Origin: Bacillota bacterium
GTDB lineage: Bacteria; Bacillota; Bacilli; Paenibacillales; NBRC-103111
Direction: 5' to 3'
Assembly: GCA_023386955.1 (NCBI GenBank)
Contig: JAEWIS010000044.1
Coordinates: forward strand, 186,001-250,000
Length of the DNA stretch: 64,000 bases
Below are positions 44,667 through 53,337 of this stretch, in pieces. Below the pieces are notes generated by a model. That model was not told the DNA's origin, made no database searches, and saw nothing but the letters and a program-made list of their open reading frames with translations. A program made the translations under genes and the position numbers. The stretch's first letter is position 1; every line of letters begins with the position of its first letter.

Positions 44667-45431
44667 TTACAGCTCGAACAACGCCAGGAGTTCTTCCATA
44701 TTTTCCACGACGTCAATTCTTGTATTGCCTACCTTGCGGCGGAAATGCTTCTGCTTGCGTCCGGAGCGGAACCAGACGGCATTCATGTGGACATGCACCG
44801 CGCCCAGCACATCCTTGGTCCAGGAATTGCCCACCATCACCGCCTGATTGGGACGGACGCCCATCCGCTCCAGCGCGTGACGGAAGATGAGGGGATCGGG
44901 CTTGCGGCTGCCCAAGGCACCGGAGAAAAACATATTCTCCTCCCGGATGGGAGGGAGCTGGCCGGCCGCCCGGAGACGTGCGGTCTGTTTGGTCTGGATG
45001 CCGTTGGAGATGACACCCAGCCGGTACTTCTGGGACAAGGCGGACAAGGCCTTTTCTGTACCGGGGAACAACACCGGAGACCGCTCCTGGGCTTCCGCCA
45101 CCTTGCCGAAAAACCCCTCCAGCGCCGTGTCTCCGAGGCTAAGTCCGTGTTTTTTGAGGGCCGCAGCCAAAGCTGCCGGATTGCGCTTCACCTGCTCGCT
45201 CCAGAAATCCCGCCGGCCACCGGGAGGACGCAGCGCTTTTTGCTCCGCCTGAAAGCTGGTCCAGATGTCCTGCCAATCCGCCGTATCCTCCCCACGGGAC
45301 AGTCTTCCCGAAAAATCCTCCCATACGCTCCGGAACGCCTGCTTGAAGGAATTGGCCGGGTCCAGCAGCGTTTCGTTCACATCAAAGAAAACCACCTTGA
45401 TCCGCTCCGGCGTGAAGGAAGCTTTATGCAT
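44667..45431 (-). CDS. HAD-superfamily hydrolase
   Basis: This 254-residue phosphatase-like protein has the HAD motifs: I (VVFFDVNETLLDP, nucleophile and acid Asp; the second is replaced by Asn in DVN), II (LGVISNGIQTKQ), and III/IV (GSRKPDPLIFRHALERMGV, MVGNSWTKDVLGA). The DVNET variant, with Asn two residues after the nucleophile, resembles YsaA/haloacid-dehalogenase-like branches, so phosphatase activity is uncertain. AGGCGGTGA precedes the ATG. It is convergent with the EAL-GGDEF gene, 14 bp apart. Confidence 0.88.
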   Translation of the reverse strand: MHKASFTPERIKVVFFDVNETLLDPANSFKQAFRSVWEDFSGRLSRGEDTADWQDIWTSFQAEQKALRPPGGRRDFWSEQVKRNPAALAAALKKHGLSLGDTALEGFFGKVAEAQERSPVLFPGTEKALSALSQKYRLGVISNGIQTKQTARLRAAGQLPPIREENMFFSGALGSRKPDPLIFRHALERMGVRPNQAVMVGNSWTKDVLGAVHVHMNAVWFRSGRKQKHFRRKVGNTRIDVVENMEELLALFEL

Positions 45432-45540
45432 CTTCGTCTCACCGCCTTTCTATAACCAGCATATGCGCCGCCGGCCTGTATTATTTGAAGGGATGCGGAT
45501 TTGGGGAAAACAAAAGACCGTTGCGGCTGCAGCGGTCTTG

Positions 45541-45990
45541 TCAGCGGGAGAGGTCTGTTATCTGTTCCTGATCTCTTGTGGGAGCGGGGGCGGTTTGAAG
45601 GAGCTCCAGGTCGGGGATATGCAGGGCGCCGGCAATCCGCTCGCCTTCCATCACCAGCACCGGGTCCCGGCGTTGGACTTGGTGGCGGCGTTCCGCCTGC
45701 TGCAGCACCTCTTCGGGATCGGCATGAAGCTCGGCTACCAGGGAAGGGGCGGACATCATGCTGTGGACGGGCTGGCGGAGCAGATAGGCCATATTGCGGC
45801 TGGCGGTCAGCAGGTGAAAAAAGCGGTTGTACACAATCACTCCGGCCGGGCGTCCTACCCGGTCCACAACGGCCAAGCAGCCGGCGTCGGGGTAGCGGAA
45901 CATCAGCGCTTCGGCCTGGGCACAGGGTTCGGAAAGCCCGATTTGGGGAATGGGGCGGAGAATGCCGTTTAGATTGGCTGAGATTGGCAT
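45541..45990 (-). CDS. Stand-alone CBS-domain-pair protein
   Basis: The 149-residue product shows two CBS-like halves: CLAVVDRVGRPAGVIVYNRFFHLLT, then DPVLVMEGERIAGALHIPDLE. The order and spacing resemble the CBS-like middle region of the nearby EAL-CBS-GGDEF protein (GRPVGLVMRERLFQQLAG, LLGVASI). CBS pairs bind adenine nucleotides or similar ligands; the partner here is unknown. AAAGGAGATG lies 8-9 nt before the ATG at 45990. It is upstream of, and divergent from, polA. Confidence 0.75.
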   Translation of the reverse strand: MPISANLNGILRPIPQIGLSEPCAQAEALMFRYPDAGCLAVVDRVGRPAGVIVYNRFFHLLTASRNMAYLLRQPVHSMMSAPSLVAELHADPEEVLQQAERRHQVQRRDPVLVMEGERIAGALHIPDLELLQTAPAPTRDQEQITDLSR

Positions 45991-46139
45991 GGGGGTTCAT
46001 CTCCTTTGGATAGGGGTGATGCAGATGTGCAGTGCTGCCTTTATTGTAGCTTCTGTCCGTTAAGTGATAAGCCGGATATGGTCAAGGCGGTGTAAAGTTT
46101 GGGGACTGTTCCCAAAGATTCGGCCGACGCACAGATGTA

Positions 46140-46325
46140 AGCGCCATAAAAAGTATGCTAATTGGCGGGGAGCGGGGGTTTGACATGAATAGCGTACATA
46201 AAATGTATGCTATTCGGTTTTTGAGGGGCTCAGGGGGCGGTTTTGGAGGCAATAGGATACAAATCATGTACGCTATTCGAGGAAATCCGGCACTTTTTCA
46301 TGAACAGCATACATTTGTGGTCCGC
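46140..46325 (+). repeat. DDII element G (186 bp, CBS-polA spacer)
   Basis: This is the most diverged copy. Direct units lie at about 46140 and 46192-46215, inverted units at 46250-46273 and 46302-46325; spacing within both arms is 52. The end words are GCGTACAT/ATGTATGC-like, and the second unit is itself nearly palindromic (GAATAGC..GCTATTC). It fills much of the 533-bp spacer between the divergent CBS and polA genes; TATGAT at 46429 could be a polA -10. Confidence 0.75.
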
Positions 46326-46523
46326 TATTATCTGTGGGAGAGATGGCGGACCGTTTGCGTGTACCTGCTCCATCCGCTATAATGCAGCTTCCGGACAGGC
46401 CGCGGTTTCGACAGGACTCTTTTTTTGGTATGATAGGATAAGCAAGCAAGAACTGTACTTTTTCGGACGCAAGCATAGATGCGGCCCGCACCCAATCTGC
46501 CAGAACGAGGTGTTCACAAAGCG

Positions 46524-49199
46524 ATGTCCAAATTGATCATTATAGACGGCAACAGTATTGCCAGCCGCGCCTTCTACGCGCTGCCCCTGCTTTCCAATTC
46601 CCAAGGCCTGCATACCAATGCGGTGTTCGGCTTTACCACCATGCTGCTGAAGCTGCTGGAGGACCAGAAGCCCACCCACTTCCTGGTGGCCTTCGACGCG
46701 GGAAAGGTCACCTTCCGGCATAAGGATTATGCCGAATACAAAGGAGGCCGGCTCAAAACCCCGCCGGAGCTGTCCGAGCAATTTCCGCTGATCCGGGACA
46801 TGCTGGAGGCCTTCGGCATCCGCAAATTCGAGCTGGAGGGGTATGAGGCCGACGATATTATCGGCACCCTGACCTTGGCCGCAGCGGAGCTTCCCGGAAT
46901 GGAGGTTATGGTGGTCACCGGCGATAAGGATATGCTGCAGCTGGCCACCGACCAGGTGACCATTGCCCTGACCCGCAAGGGGATCAGTGAGATGGAGCTG
47001 TACGGACCGGAGGAAATCAAGGAGAAATACGGCCTGACCCCCAAGCAGATTATCGATCTGAAGGGGCTGATGGGGGATTCCTCGGATAATATCCCCGGCA
47101 TCCCCGGCGTCGGCGAAAAAACCGCTCTGAAATTCCTCCATCAATACGGGAGTGTGGAGGAGGTTCTTGCCCACTCGGACGAGCTCACCGGCAAGATGAA
47201 GGAGAAGGTGAAGGAAAACGCAGACAGCGCCCGCATGAGCAAGGAACTGGCTACCATTTTCCGTGACGTGCCTATGGAGCTGGATTGGGATGCCATGGGT
47301 TATACGGGCAGCGATGCCACCACGTTGGCGGCAGCCTTCCGCAAGCTGGAGTTCAAGTCTCTGCTGGAGAAGCTGGACCTCTCGGGGACTCCGCAGCCGG
47401 AGGAAACCGGGGAAGGTGGAGCTGCGGCTGTGGAGCTGAAGGCGACGGTGCTTACCGCAGAAACGCTGGTTGAGCTGAAGGAGGTGCTGGACGGCATCTC
47501 CGCTGTCCATGTGGAGGTGTACGGAGATAATCCCCATTTGGCCTCTGTTGTGGGAGCGGCATTTTACCATAAGGATGGCTTCGGGTTCTATGCGCCGTTT
47601 GCCGTGCTTCAATCTGCGGAAGCGGACTTCCTGCGCAAGTGGCTGGCCGATCCCGCCGCAGAAAAGAGCATCTTCGATCTGCACCGGGCGGAGCTGGCCC
47701 TGCATTGGGCAGGCATTCCGGTGGCGGGTTTCACCTTCGATGTCCATCTGGCCGCATACCTCCTGGACCCTACGGAATCGACGCTGACCCTGCATGCGTT
47801 GGCGGCCAAATACGGGCAGCCCTCCATCCAGGAGGACGAGCAGATTTTCGGCAAAGGAGCCAAGTACCATCTGCCCGAGGAGGACAAGGTGGCGGCACAT
47901 CTCTGCCGCAAGGCGGCTGCGGTCCACGGGCTGGCCGGACGGCTTCAGGCCGAGCTGAAGCGGCTGGAGATGAACAAGCTGTATTATGAGCTGGAGCATC
48001 CCCTCTCCGCTGTGCTGGCCGGTATGGAGAAGCAGGGGATCCGCACGGATGCGGATAATTTGAAGGAGCTGGGAGCAGAATTCTCCGCCCAGCTGCAGGA
48101 GCTCATCGAGCGCATCTATGAGCTGGCCGGAGGTCCCTTCAACCTGAACTCCCCCAAGCAGCTGGGTGAGGTGCTGTTTGAACGGCTGGGCCTGTCCACC
48201 GCAGGAGTGAAGAAGAACAAAACCGGCTTCTCCACCGATGCCGATGTGCTGGAGAAGCTCAGCTCCAAGCATGAGGTTGTCCGTTATATTCTGGATTACC
48301 GCACTTTGGCCAAGCTCCAGTCCACCTACGTGGAGGGGCTTCTGAAGGAAATCCGTCAGTCAACGGGGAAGATCCATACCTATTTCCGTCAAACCATAGC
48401 AGCTACGGGACGGCTGTCCAGCCAGTTCCCCAATCTTCAGAATATCCCCATCCGTCTGGAGGAGGGCCGCAAGATCCGCAAGGCCTTCGTACCCTCTGAG
48501 CCCGGCTGGCGCATTCTGGCGGCTGACTATTCACAGATCGAGCTGCGAGTGCTGGCCCATATCTCCGGCGATGAGAAGCTGATGGATGCCTTCATTCACA
48601 ATATGGACATCCATACCAAAACCGCCATGGATGTATTCGGTGTAACCGCCGACCAGGTGACCTCCAATATGCGGCGCCAGGCCAAAGCGGTAAACTTCGG
48701 GATCGTCTACGGGATCAGCTCCTACGGCCTGTCCCAGAACCTGGACATCGGCCGGATTGAAGCGGACCGTTTCATTGAAACTTATCTGTCCACCTTCCCC
48801 GGTGTCCGCCGGTATATGGACGACATTATCAAACAGGCCAAACGGGACGGTTATGTGACCACCCTGCTGGCCCGCCGCAGGTATCTGCCGGAGATCAACG
48901 CCTCCAACTACAATCTGCGCTCCTTCGCAGAGCGGACAGCCATGAACACGCCGATCCAGGGCACTGCGGCGGATATCATCAAGCTGGCCATGGTCCGGAT
49001 GGCCGAACGGCTGGAGGAAGAGAAGCTGAAGAGCCGGATGCTTCTCCAGGTACATGACGAACTTGTTTTTGAAGTGCCGGAGGAGGAGCTGCCTGTGATG
49101 CGCAAGCTGGTTCCTGAAGTGATGGAATCGGCGCTGGAGCTGAAGGTGCCGCTGAAGGCGGATGTGAACGAAGGCGAAAACTGGTACGAAGCGAAATAA
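46524..49199 (+). CDS. polA: DNA polymerase I
   Basis: This is the repair and Okazaki-fragment polymerase, 891 residues. The 5'-nuclease domain is N-terminal (LIIIDGNSIASRAFYALP, LVAFDAGKVTFRH, YEADDIIGTL, GDKDMLQL, GDSSDNIPGIPGVGEKTA). The middle 3'-5' exonuclease-like domain (about 310-480) lacks the acidic DxE motif (AVHVEVYGDN in its place), so proofreading is probably lost, as in B. subtilis Pol I. Polymerase motifs A (AADYSQIELRVLAHIS), B (RRQAKAVNFGIVYGISSYG) and C (QVHDELVFEVP) are intact. The start ATG 46524 follows GAGGTG by 12 nt. mutM follows after 45 bp. Confidence 0.97.
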   Translation: MSKLIIIDGNSIASRAFYALPLLSNSQGLHTNAVFGFTTMLLKLLEDQKPTHFLVAFDAGKVTFRHKDYAEYKGGRLKTPPELSEQFPLIRDMLEAFGIRKFELEGYEADDIIGTLTLAAAELPGMEVMVVTGDKDMLQLATDQVTIALTRKGISEMELYGPEEIKEKYGLTPKQIIDLKGLMGDSSDNIPGIPGVGEKTALKFLHQYGSVEEVLAHSDELTGKMKEKVKENADSARMSKELATIFRDVPMELDWDAMGYTGSDATTLAAAFRKLEFKSLLEKLDLSGTPQPEETGEGGAAAVELKATVLTAETLVELKEVLDGISAVHVEVYGDNPHLASVVGAAFYHKDGFGFYAPFAVLQSAEADFLRKWLADPAAEKSIFDLHRAELALHWAGIPVAGFTFDVHLAAYLLDPTESTLTLHALAAKYGQPSIQEDEQIFGKGAKYHLPEEDKVAAHLCRKAAAVHGLAGRLQAELKRLEMNKLYYELEHPLSAVLAGMEKQGIRTDADNLKELGAEFSAQLQELIERIYELAGGPFNLNSPKQLGEVLFERLGLSTAGVKKNKTGFSTDADVLEKLSSKHEVVRYILDYRTLAKLQSTYVEGLLKEIRQSTGKIHTYFRQTIAATGRLSSQFPNLQNIPIRLEEGRKIRKAFVPSEPGWRILAADYSQIELRVLAHISGDEKLMDAFIHNMDIHTKTAMDVFGVTADQVTSNMRRQAKAVNFGIVYGISSYGLSQNLDIGRIEADRFIETYLSTFPGVRRYMDDIIKQAKRDGYVTTLLARRRYLPEINASNYNLRSFAERTAMNTPIQGTAADIIKLAMVRMAERLEEEKLKSRMLLQVHDELVFEVPEEELPVMRKLVPEVMESALELKVPLKADVNEGENWYEAK

Positions 49200-49244
49200 A
49201 CGGGGATACCCCCTACTGCATAAATAGCGAGGAGGAATCACAGG

Positions 49245-50126
49245 ATGCCGGAGCTGCCAGAGGTGGAAACGGTCAAGCGCACCTTGCAAATGCTGGTCAA
49301 AGGAAAAACCATCGCTTCCGTCTCCGTGGAGCTGCCGCGGATCATCCGTCTGCCCGGAGAGCCGGAGGAATTCGCCCGGCTTCTTGAGGGGCAGACCATC
49401 CGGGATGTGGAGCGGAGGGGGAAGTTCCTTCGTTTCCTGCTGGATGACATGGTGCTGGTCTCCCATCTGCGGATGGAGGGGCGATATGGCGTCTATCCGG
49501 CGGAAGCGCCCCGGGAGCTGCACACTCATGTGCTGTTTCATTTTACAGACGGAACAGATTTGCGCTACAAGGATGTGCGCCAGTTCGGCACCATGCACCT
49601 GTTCCGGACAGGAGAGGATTTGGTGAGCCCTCCATTGCACAAGCTGGGGCTGGAGCCTCTGGACCCGGCCTTTACGCTGGCGGCCTTCACCGCCCGGATT
49701 GCCAGCCGGTCCACCAAGATCAAGCCCCTCCTCCTGAACCAGGAGGTCATTGTGGGCATCGGCAATATTTATGCCGACGAAGCCCTTTACACCGCGGGCA
49801 TTCATCCGGCCAGGACGGCGGACAGCCTGTCGCCCGCGGAGCTGAAGCGGCTGCACCGGGCAATTGTGGACACCCTGGCCGACTCGGTGCAGGCCGGGGG
49901 CTCCTCTATCAAGTCCTATGTGAACGGACAGGGCGAGATGGGGATGTTCCAGCACCAGCTGAAGGCCTACGGGCGCAAAAATGAACCCTGCGGCCATTGC
50001 GGCAGACCAATTGAGAAGACAGTGCTGGCGGGACGGGGCACCCACTTTTGCCCCCATTGCCAGCCTGAAGTGACTCGGCGGATGAAGAAGCTGCGGCGCA
50101 CCACAAGCCGGCCAACCACGGACTAA
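49245..50126 (+). CDS. mutM: Formamidopyrimidine-DNA glycosylase
   Basis: MutM removes 8-oxoguanine and related lesions. The N-terminal catalytic Pro is in PELPEVETVKRTL (Pro2 after Met removal), with the conserved Glu3. The H2TH region is LLLNQEVIVGIGNIYADEAL, and the C-terminal zinc finger is CGHCGRPIEKTVLAGRGTHFCPHC. The length of 293 residues is a little over the usual ~275; the tail after the finger is basic (MKKLRRTTSRPTTD). GAGGAGGAATC precedes the ATG. It is linked to polA as in B. subtilis. Confidence 0.97.
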   Translation: MPELPEVETVKRTLQMLVKGKTIASVSVELPRIIRLPGEPEEFARLLEGQTIRDVERRGKFLRFLLDDMVLVSHLRMEGRYGVYPAEAPRELHTHVLFHFTDGTDLRYKDVRQFGTMHLFRTGEDLVSPPLHKLGLEPLDPAFTLAAFTARIASRSTKIKPLLLNQEVIVGIGNIYADEALYTAGIHPARTADSLSPAELKRLHRAIVDTLADSVQAGGSSIKSYVNGQGEMGMFQHQLKAYGRKNEPCGHCGRPIEKTVLAGRGTHFCPHCQPEVTRRMKKLRRTTSRPTTD

Positions 50127-50267
50127 CGCTGACGCCGGAAGGGGAGATCTGGTGCGGGGCGGTTATCCAAAGCCGCGCACTATACCCAAGCCTATGCCAT
50201 AAGATGAGAGTGATCTGCATATCAACGGGTATGCAGCCACTATCTGAGAATGGCTTGGGAGGGGTTT

Positions 50268-50978
50268 ATGGTGCCGCATCTGGTATCCCTGTTGGCGTTG
50301 GCATTGGCAGTCAGTTTGGACGGTTTCGGCGTAGGAGCCATGTATGGCCTGCGCAAAATCAAAATACCGGTGATCTCCGTCCTGATCATTGCGGTGATGT
50401 CCGGGCTGGTGTTTTTTGGCGCGATGCAGATCGGCGTGGCCGCGACTGCTTATATTCCGGAGGGTGTCGCCAAAATCGCCGGCGCTGTTATTCTTATCGG
50501 GCTGGGCTTCTGGGCAGTCATTCAGATGAGAAGAAACGGGGAAGACGAAGGGGCGGAGGATACCCGGGCTTCTGCCGGCGCTGACCAGACGGGTCCCGGC
50601 GAGAGACAGGAACAGCCTGATAATAACAGACAGGAAGCACGGGTGCTGTCTATTGAGCTGAGACGGCTGGGGCTGGTGATCCAGATTTTGCGAACCCCCT
50701 CTGCCGCGGACTTGGACCGCTCCGGCGTAATTTCCGCTATGGAGGCGGCATGGCTGGGCTTGGCTTTGTCCCTGGATGCCTTCGGGGCGGGAATCGGCGC
50801 TGCTTTTATCGGCTATACCCCATTGTTGACCTCTGCCGTTATTGCTGTCGCCTCCGGGAGCTTCATTCTCGGCGGGCTGCGCTTCGGCTTTATGTATTCC
50901 AATGTCCAATGGATCAGAAAATTATCAGTCCTGCCCGGCTGCATCCTGATGCTGATGGGATTATTCAGACTGATGTAA
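50268..50978 (+). CDS. ytaF: Sporulation membrane protein YtaF (MntP-like fold)
   Basis: The 236-residue membrane protein has two homologous halves, each with an A-x-S-x-D-x-F-G motif: LALAVSLDGFGVGAMYGL and LGLALSLDAFGAGIGAA. This is the duplicated pattern of the MntP/YtaF (LysE-related) superfamily. The central hydrophilic segment is Glu/Gln/Arg-rich (about 90-130). Position between mutM and coaE matches B. subtilis ytaF, which is induced in sporulation; its substrate is unknown. GGGAGGGG lies right before ATG 50268; GTG 50271 is nearly as good. Confidence 0.9.
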   Translation: MVPHLVSLLALALAVSLDGFGVGAMYGLRKIKIPVISVLIIAVMSGLVFFGAMQIGVAATAYIPEGVAKIAGAVILIGLGFWAVIQMRRNGEDEGAEDTRASAGADQTGPGERQEQPDNNRQEARVLSIELRRLGLVIQILRTPSAADLDRSGVISAMEAAWLGLALSLDAFGAGIGAAFIGYTPLLTSAVIAVASGSFILGGLRFGFMYSNVQWIRKLSVLPGCILMLMGLFRLM

Positions 50979-51041
50979 GTATACAGGTGATGCAAGTAAA
51001 CAGGCTTAGGCAAGATTAGAATCAACGGGAGTGCGTACCTT

Positions 51042-51638
51042 ATGAATATCGGATTAACCGGAGGCATTGCCTGCGGAAAAAGTACAGTATCCCGGCTGCT
51101 GGCCTCCCGGGGAGCCATCGTCATCGATGCGGACATCCTGGCCCGGGAGGTTGTGGAGCCCGGTGCCCCGGCGCTGGCGGAGGTGGTCCGGGTCTTCGGA
51201 CCGGACATGCTGAACGGGGATGGGACGCTGAACCGCAAGCAGCTGGGCAGGGTTGTGTTTGAGAACGACGCCAAACGCAAGCAACTGGAGGAGCTGCTGC
51301 ATCCTACCATTATCCAGTTGCTGCAGGAGCGTATGGCGGAGGCGGAGCGCCTTCAGCTGGACAAGCTGGTAGTGGCGGATGTGCCGCTGTTGTATGAAGC
51401 CCAGATGGAGGATCTGTTCCAGGAAGTGCTGGTGGTAGCTGTCGACAGGGAAATCCAATTGGAGCGGCTTATGCAGCGGGACGGTTTAAACAGGGAGGAA
51501 GCGGAGCAGCGGATTGATGCGCAGATGCCCCTGGAGTGGAAGAAGGAATGGGCGGACGTGGTCATTGACAACAGCGGGACGCCGGAGGAGACGGAACGGC
51601 AGGTGGAGCAATATCTACGCAAGAAGGGGCTGGCATGA
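51042..51638 (+). CDS. coaE: Dephospho-CoA kinase
   Basis: This enzyme catalyses the last step of coenzyme A synthesis, phosphorylating the 3'-hydroxyl of dephospho-CoA. The 198-residue P-loop kinase has Walker A LTGGIACGKST, DADILAREVVEPG (DxD and substrate site), LLHPTI, and VADVPLLYEAQMEDLF, with the lid LMQRDGLNREEAEQRI. The stop overlaps the next gene's ATG by 4 bp, so the lytic transglycosylase is translationally coupled. Confidence 0.96.
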   Translation: MNIGLTGGIACGKSTVSRLLASRGAIVIDADILAREVVEPGAPALAEVVRVFGPDMLNGDGTLNRKQLGRVVFENDAKRKQLEELLHPTIIQLLQERMAEAERLQLDKLVVADVPLLYEAQMEDLFQEVLVVAVDREIQLERLMQRDGLNREEAEQRIDAQMPLEWKKEWADVVIDNSGTPEETERQVEQYLRKKGLA

Positions 51639-52192
51639 GAAGCAGGCAAAAGAAGCGCTGGTTCGCCCTGGTGCTGCTCCTGCTGGTCTTGGTTTTATTC
51701 TACCGGAGCGATTGGCTGGGCAGGCTGATCTATCCCATTATGTACCGGGAGGAAATCAATCAGGCTGCCTCCGAAGCACAGCTGGATCCCCGTTTGATTG
51801 CTGCGGTGATCCGGGTGGAAACCAATTACCGCCCCAGTGCCGAATCCTACAAGGGTGCAGTGGGCATGATGCAGATTATGCCGCCTACCGCCAAGTCGAT
51901 TTTGCAGGAACGGGAATTTGAAGGGCTGTCGTTGAAGGATATGGAGGAGCCGGAAGTAAACATCCGAGTGGGCACTTGGTACTTGTCCATGCTGCTCAAG
52001 AAGCATGACCAGGATGTGGTAAAGGCGGTCGCCTCGTATAATGCGGGACCAGCGAATGTCTCGGATTGGCTGGAAAAAGGGATTTGGGACGGCACTCTGC
52101 AAACAGTCGATCAGATCCCCTTCGGAGAGACAAGCCGTTATGTCCGCAAGGTGATGTATTATTACCATAAGTACCAGGAGCTGTATGAGTAA
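51635..52192 (+). CDS. Lytic transglycosylase (SLT domain), membrane-anchored
   Basis: The 185-residue protein begins with a basic N-terminus and one TM or signal anchor (WFALVLLLLVLVLFY). The SLT/lysozyme-like domain has catalytic Glu in AAVIRVETNYRPSAES, GAVGMMQIMPPTAK, and the structural VASYNAGPANVSDWL motif. Such enzymes cleave glycan strands of peptidoglycan to 1,6-anhydro products. The same gene often follows coaE in Bacilli (B. subtilis ytaP/slt-like neighbours differ). It starts within the coaE stop codon (ATGA). Confidence 0.93.
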   Translation: MRSRQKKRWFALVLLLLVLVLFYRSDWLGRLIYPIMYREEINQAASEAQLDPRLIAAVIRVETNYRPSAESYKGAVGMMQIMPPTAKSILQEREFEGLSLKDMEEPEVNIRVGTWYLSMLLKKHDQDVVKAVASYNAGPANVSDWLEKGIWDGTLQTVDQIPFGETSRYVRKVMYYYHKYQELYE

Positions 52193-52213
52193 GCGCGGGG
52201 ATAACCGGAAGAA

Positions 52214-52254
52214 GCACCGGAAGCCGCTTCCTTGTGGGGAAGGACCTCCGGTGC
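52214..52254. terminator. Hairpin between convergent transglycosylase and SASP genes
   Basis: GCACCGGA (52214-52221) pairs with TCCGGTGC (52247-52254), with an inner GCTTCC/GGAAG-type stem. T-tails are poor on both strands. Confidence 0.5.
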
Positions 52255-52287
52255 GTCTCCGGGCTTTACAATAAAGCCGTTATTGCA

Positions 52288-52506
52288 TTATTTTCCGGAA
52301 AGAGTTTGTTCGGCGATTTGTACCAGACGGCGTGTGATGTGGCCACCAATTGCGCCGGTGTCGCGTGTAGCCATATTGCCATAGTATCCGTCTTGCGGAA
52401 TGGCGATACCCAGCTCTTGAGCCACTTCATATTTCAGTTGGTCCAGAGCTTGGTTAGCTTGAGGAACTACCAGAGTGTTGCTGTTGCGGGATTGTCCTGC
52501 GCCCAT
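52288..52506 (-). CDS. Alpha/beta-type small acid-soluble spore protein
   Basis: This 72-residue spore protein coats and protects DNA in the dormant spore. It has the family blocks NTLVVPQANQALDQLKYEVAQ with the GPR protease site (EVAQELGIAI) and GYYGNMATRDTGAIGGHITRRLV. CAAGGAGGTGAAC precedes the ATG. Upstream on the minus strand TGATTG and CACAATA at 18-bp spacing loosely resemble a sigma-G promoter (TGAATA/CATNNTA), consistent with forespore expression, but the match is weak. Confidence 0.95.
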   Translation of the reverse strand: MGAGQSRNSNTLVVPQANQALDQLKYEVAQELGIAIPQDGYYGNMATRDTGAIGGHITRRLVQIAEQTLSGK

Positions 52507-52585
52507 GTGTGTTCACCTCCTTGTCGGTTGGTAATGCTATTGTGTGTCGATGACCGCCTCTTCAATCAAGGGAACCGCTGGAAAC

Positions 52586-52644
52586 TAGGGCGTGTCTGAA
52601 ACCTCTGAGGGGAGCAGATTTCAGCGATTTTTCAGACACGTCTA
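52586..52644. mobile_element. Short derivative of the MITE-like element (59 bp)
   Basis: It starts TAGGGCGTGTCTGAAA and ends TTTCAGACACGTCTA, with the same inner GAGGGG-GCAGATTT-AGCGA core as the 164-bp copy at 23616-23779. The ~105 bp missing from the middle suggests an internal deletion. It lies 45 bp before nrdR. Confidence 0.75.
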
Positions 52645-52689
52645 ACTAGCGGATTGTAAACTGCGAACAACCGGGAGGGAACAAAAACA

Positions 52690-53160
52690 ATGAAATGTCC
52701 TTATTGCGATTATGTGGGCACCAAGGTGCTGGATTCCCGGGCGGCCAACGAAAACAAATCCATCCGCCGCCGCAGGGAATGTGAGAAATGCGGAAAACGG
52801 TTCACCACCTTCGAAATGGTGGAGGAAACACCGTTGATGGTGATCAAAAAGGACGGCAGCCGCGAGGAATTCAGCCGTGAGAAGGTGATGCGCGGATTGA
52901 TCCGGGCCTGCGAAAAGCGCCCCGTATCCGTGGAGCAGCTGGAAGCTCTGGTTTCCGAGGTGGAGATGCAGCTGCGGACCACGGCCCAGGCAGAGGTGGA
53001 AAGCCGCAATATTGGTGAGCTTGTGATGCAGGAGCTGTATCCGGTGGACGAGGTGGCGTATGTGCGCTTCGCTTCCGTATACCGCCAATTCAAGGACATC
53101 AATATGTTCATGAAGGAGCTCACCCAGATTCTCATGAAGCAGCCGCAGGAAGACAAGTAA
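52690..53160 (+). CDS. nrdR: Transcriptional repressor NrdR
   Basis: NrdR is the zinc- and nucleotide-dependent repressor of ribonucleotide reductase genes. The 156-residue protein has the N-terminal zinc ribbon CPYCDY...[12 protein letters not shown] and RRRREC basic residues, then an ATP-cone ([21 protein letters not shown] and on). GGGAGGGAAC is 7 nt before the ATG. The place downstream of coaE matches the B. subtilis coaE-...-nrdR order, although dnaB and dnaI, which follow nrdR there, are not present here. Confidence 0.97.
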   Translation: MKCPYCDYVGTKVLDSRAANENKSIRRRRECEKCGKRFTTFEMVEETPLMVIKKDGSREEFSREKVMRGLIRACEKRPVSVEQLEALVSEVEMQLRTTAQAEVESRNIGELVMQELYPVDEVAYVRFASVYRQFKDINMFMKELTQILMKQPQEDK

Positions 53161-53243
53161 GGGAACCCCCGCGGCAGGAATACGGTTAGTAAGCACAGCA
53201 TTTGGATCCAAGCTGTCACGAAACCATCAAGAAAATATCATCG

Positions 53244-53283
53244 AAGGACTTCTGCCGGATTTTTTAGGCGGGGGTCTTTTTTT
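53244..53283 (+). terminator. nrdR terminator
   Basis: A 13-bp stem with several G-T pairs (53244-53256 with 53267-53279; outer AAGGAC and GTCTTT) is followed by TTTTTT. The loop is a GGATTTTTTA decamer. Confidence 0.75.
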
Positions 53284-53337
53284 AGGACTAGCCTACGGAG
53301 CTTGGCGCCGGAACCCACCTGCCAACCGTCGCCGAGC

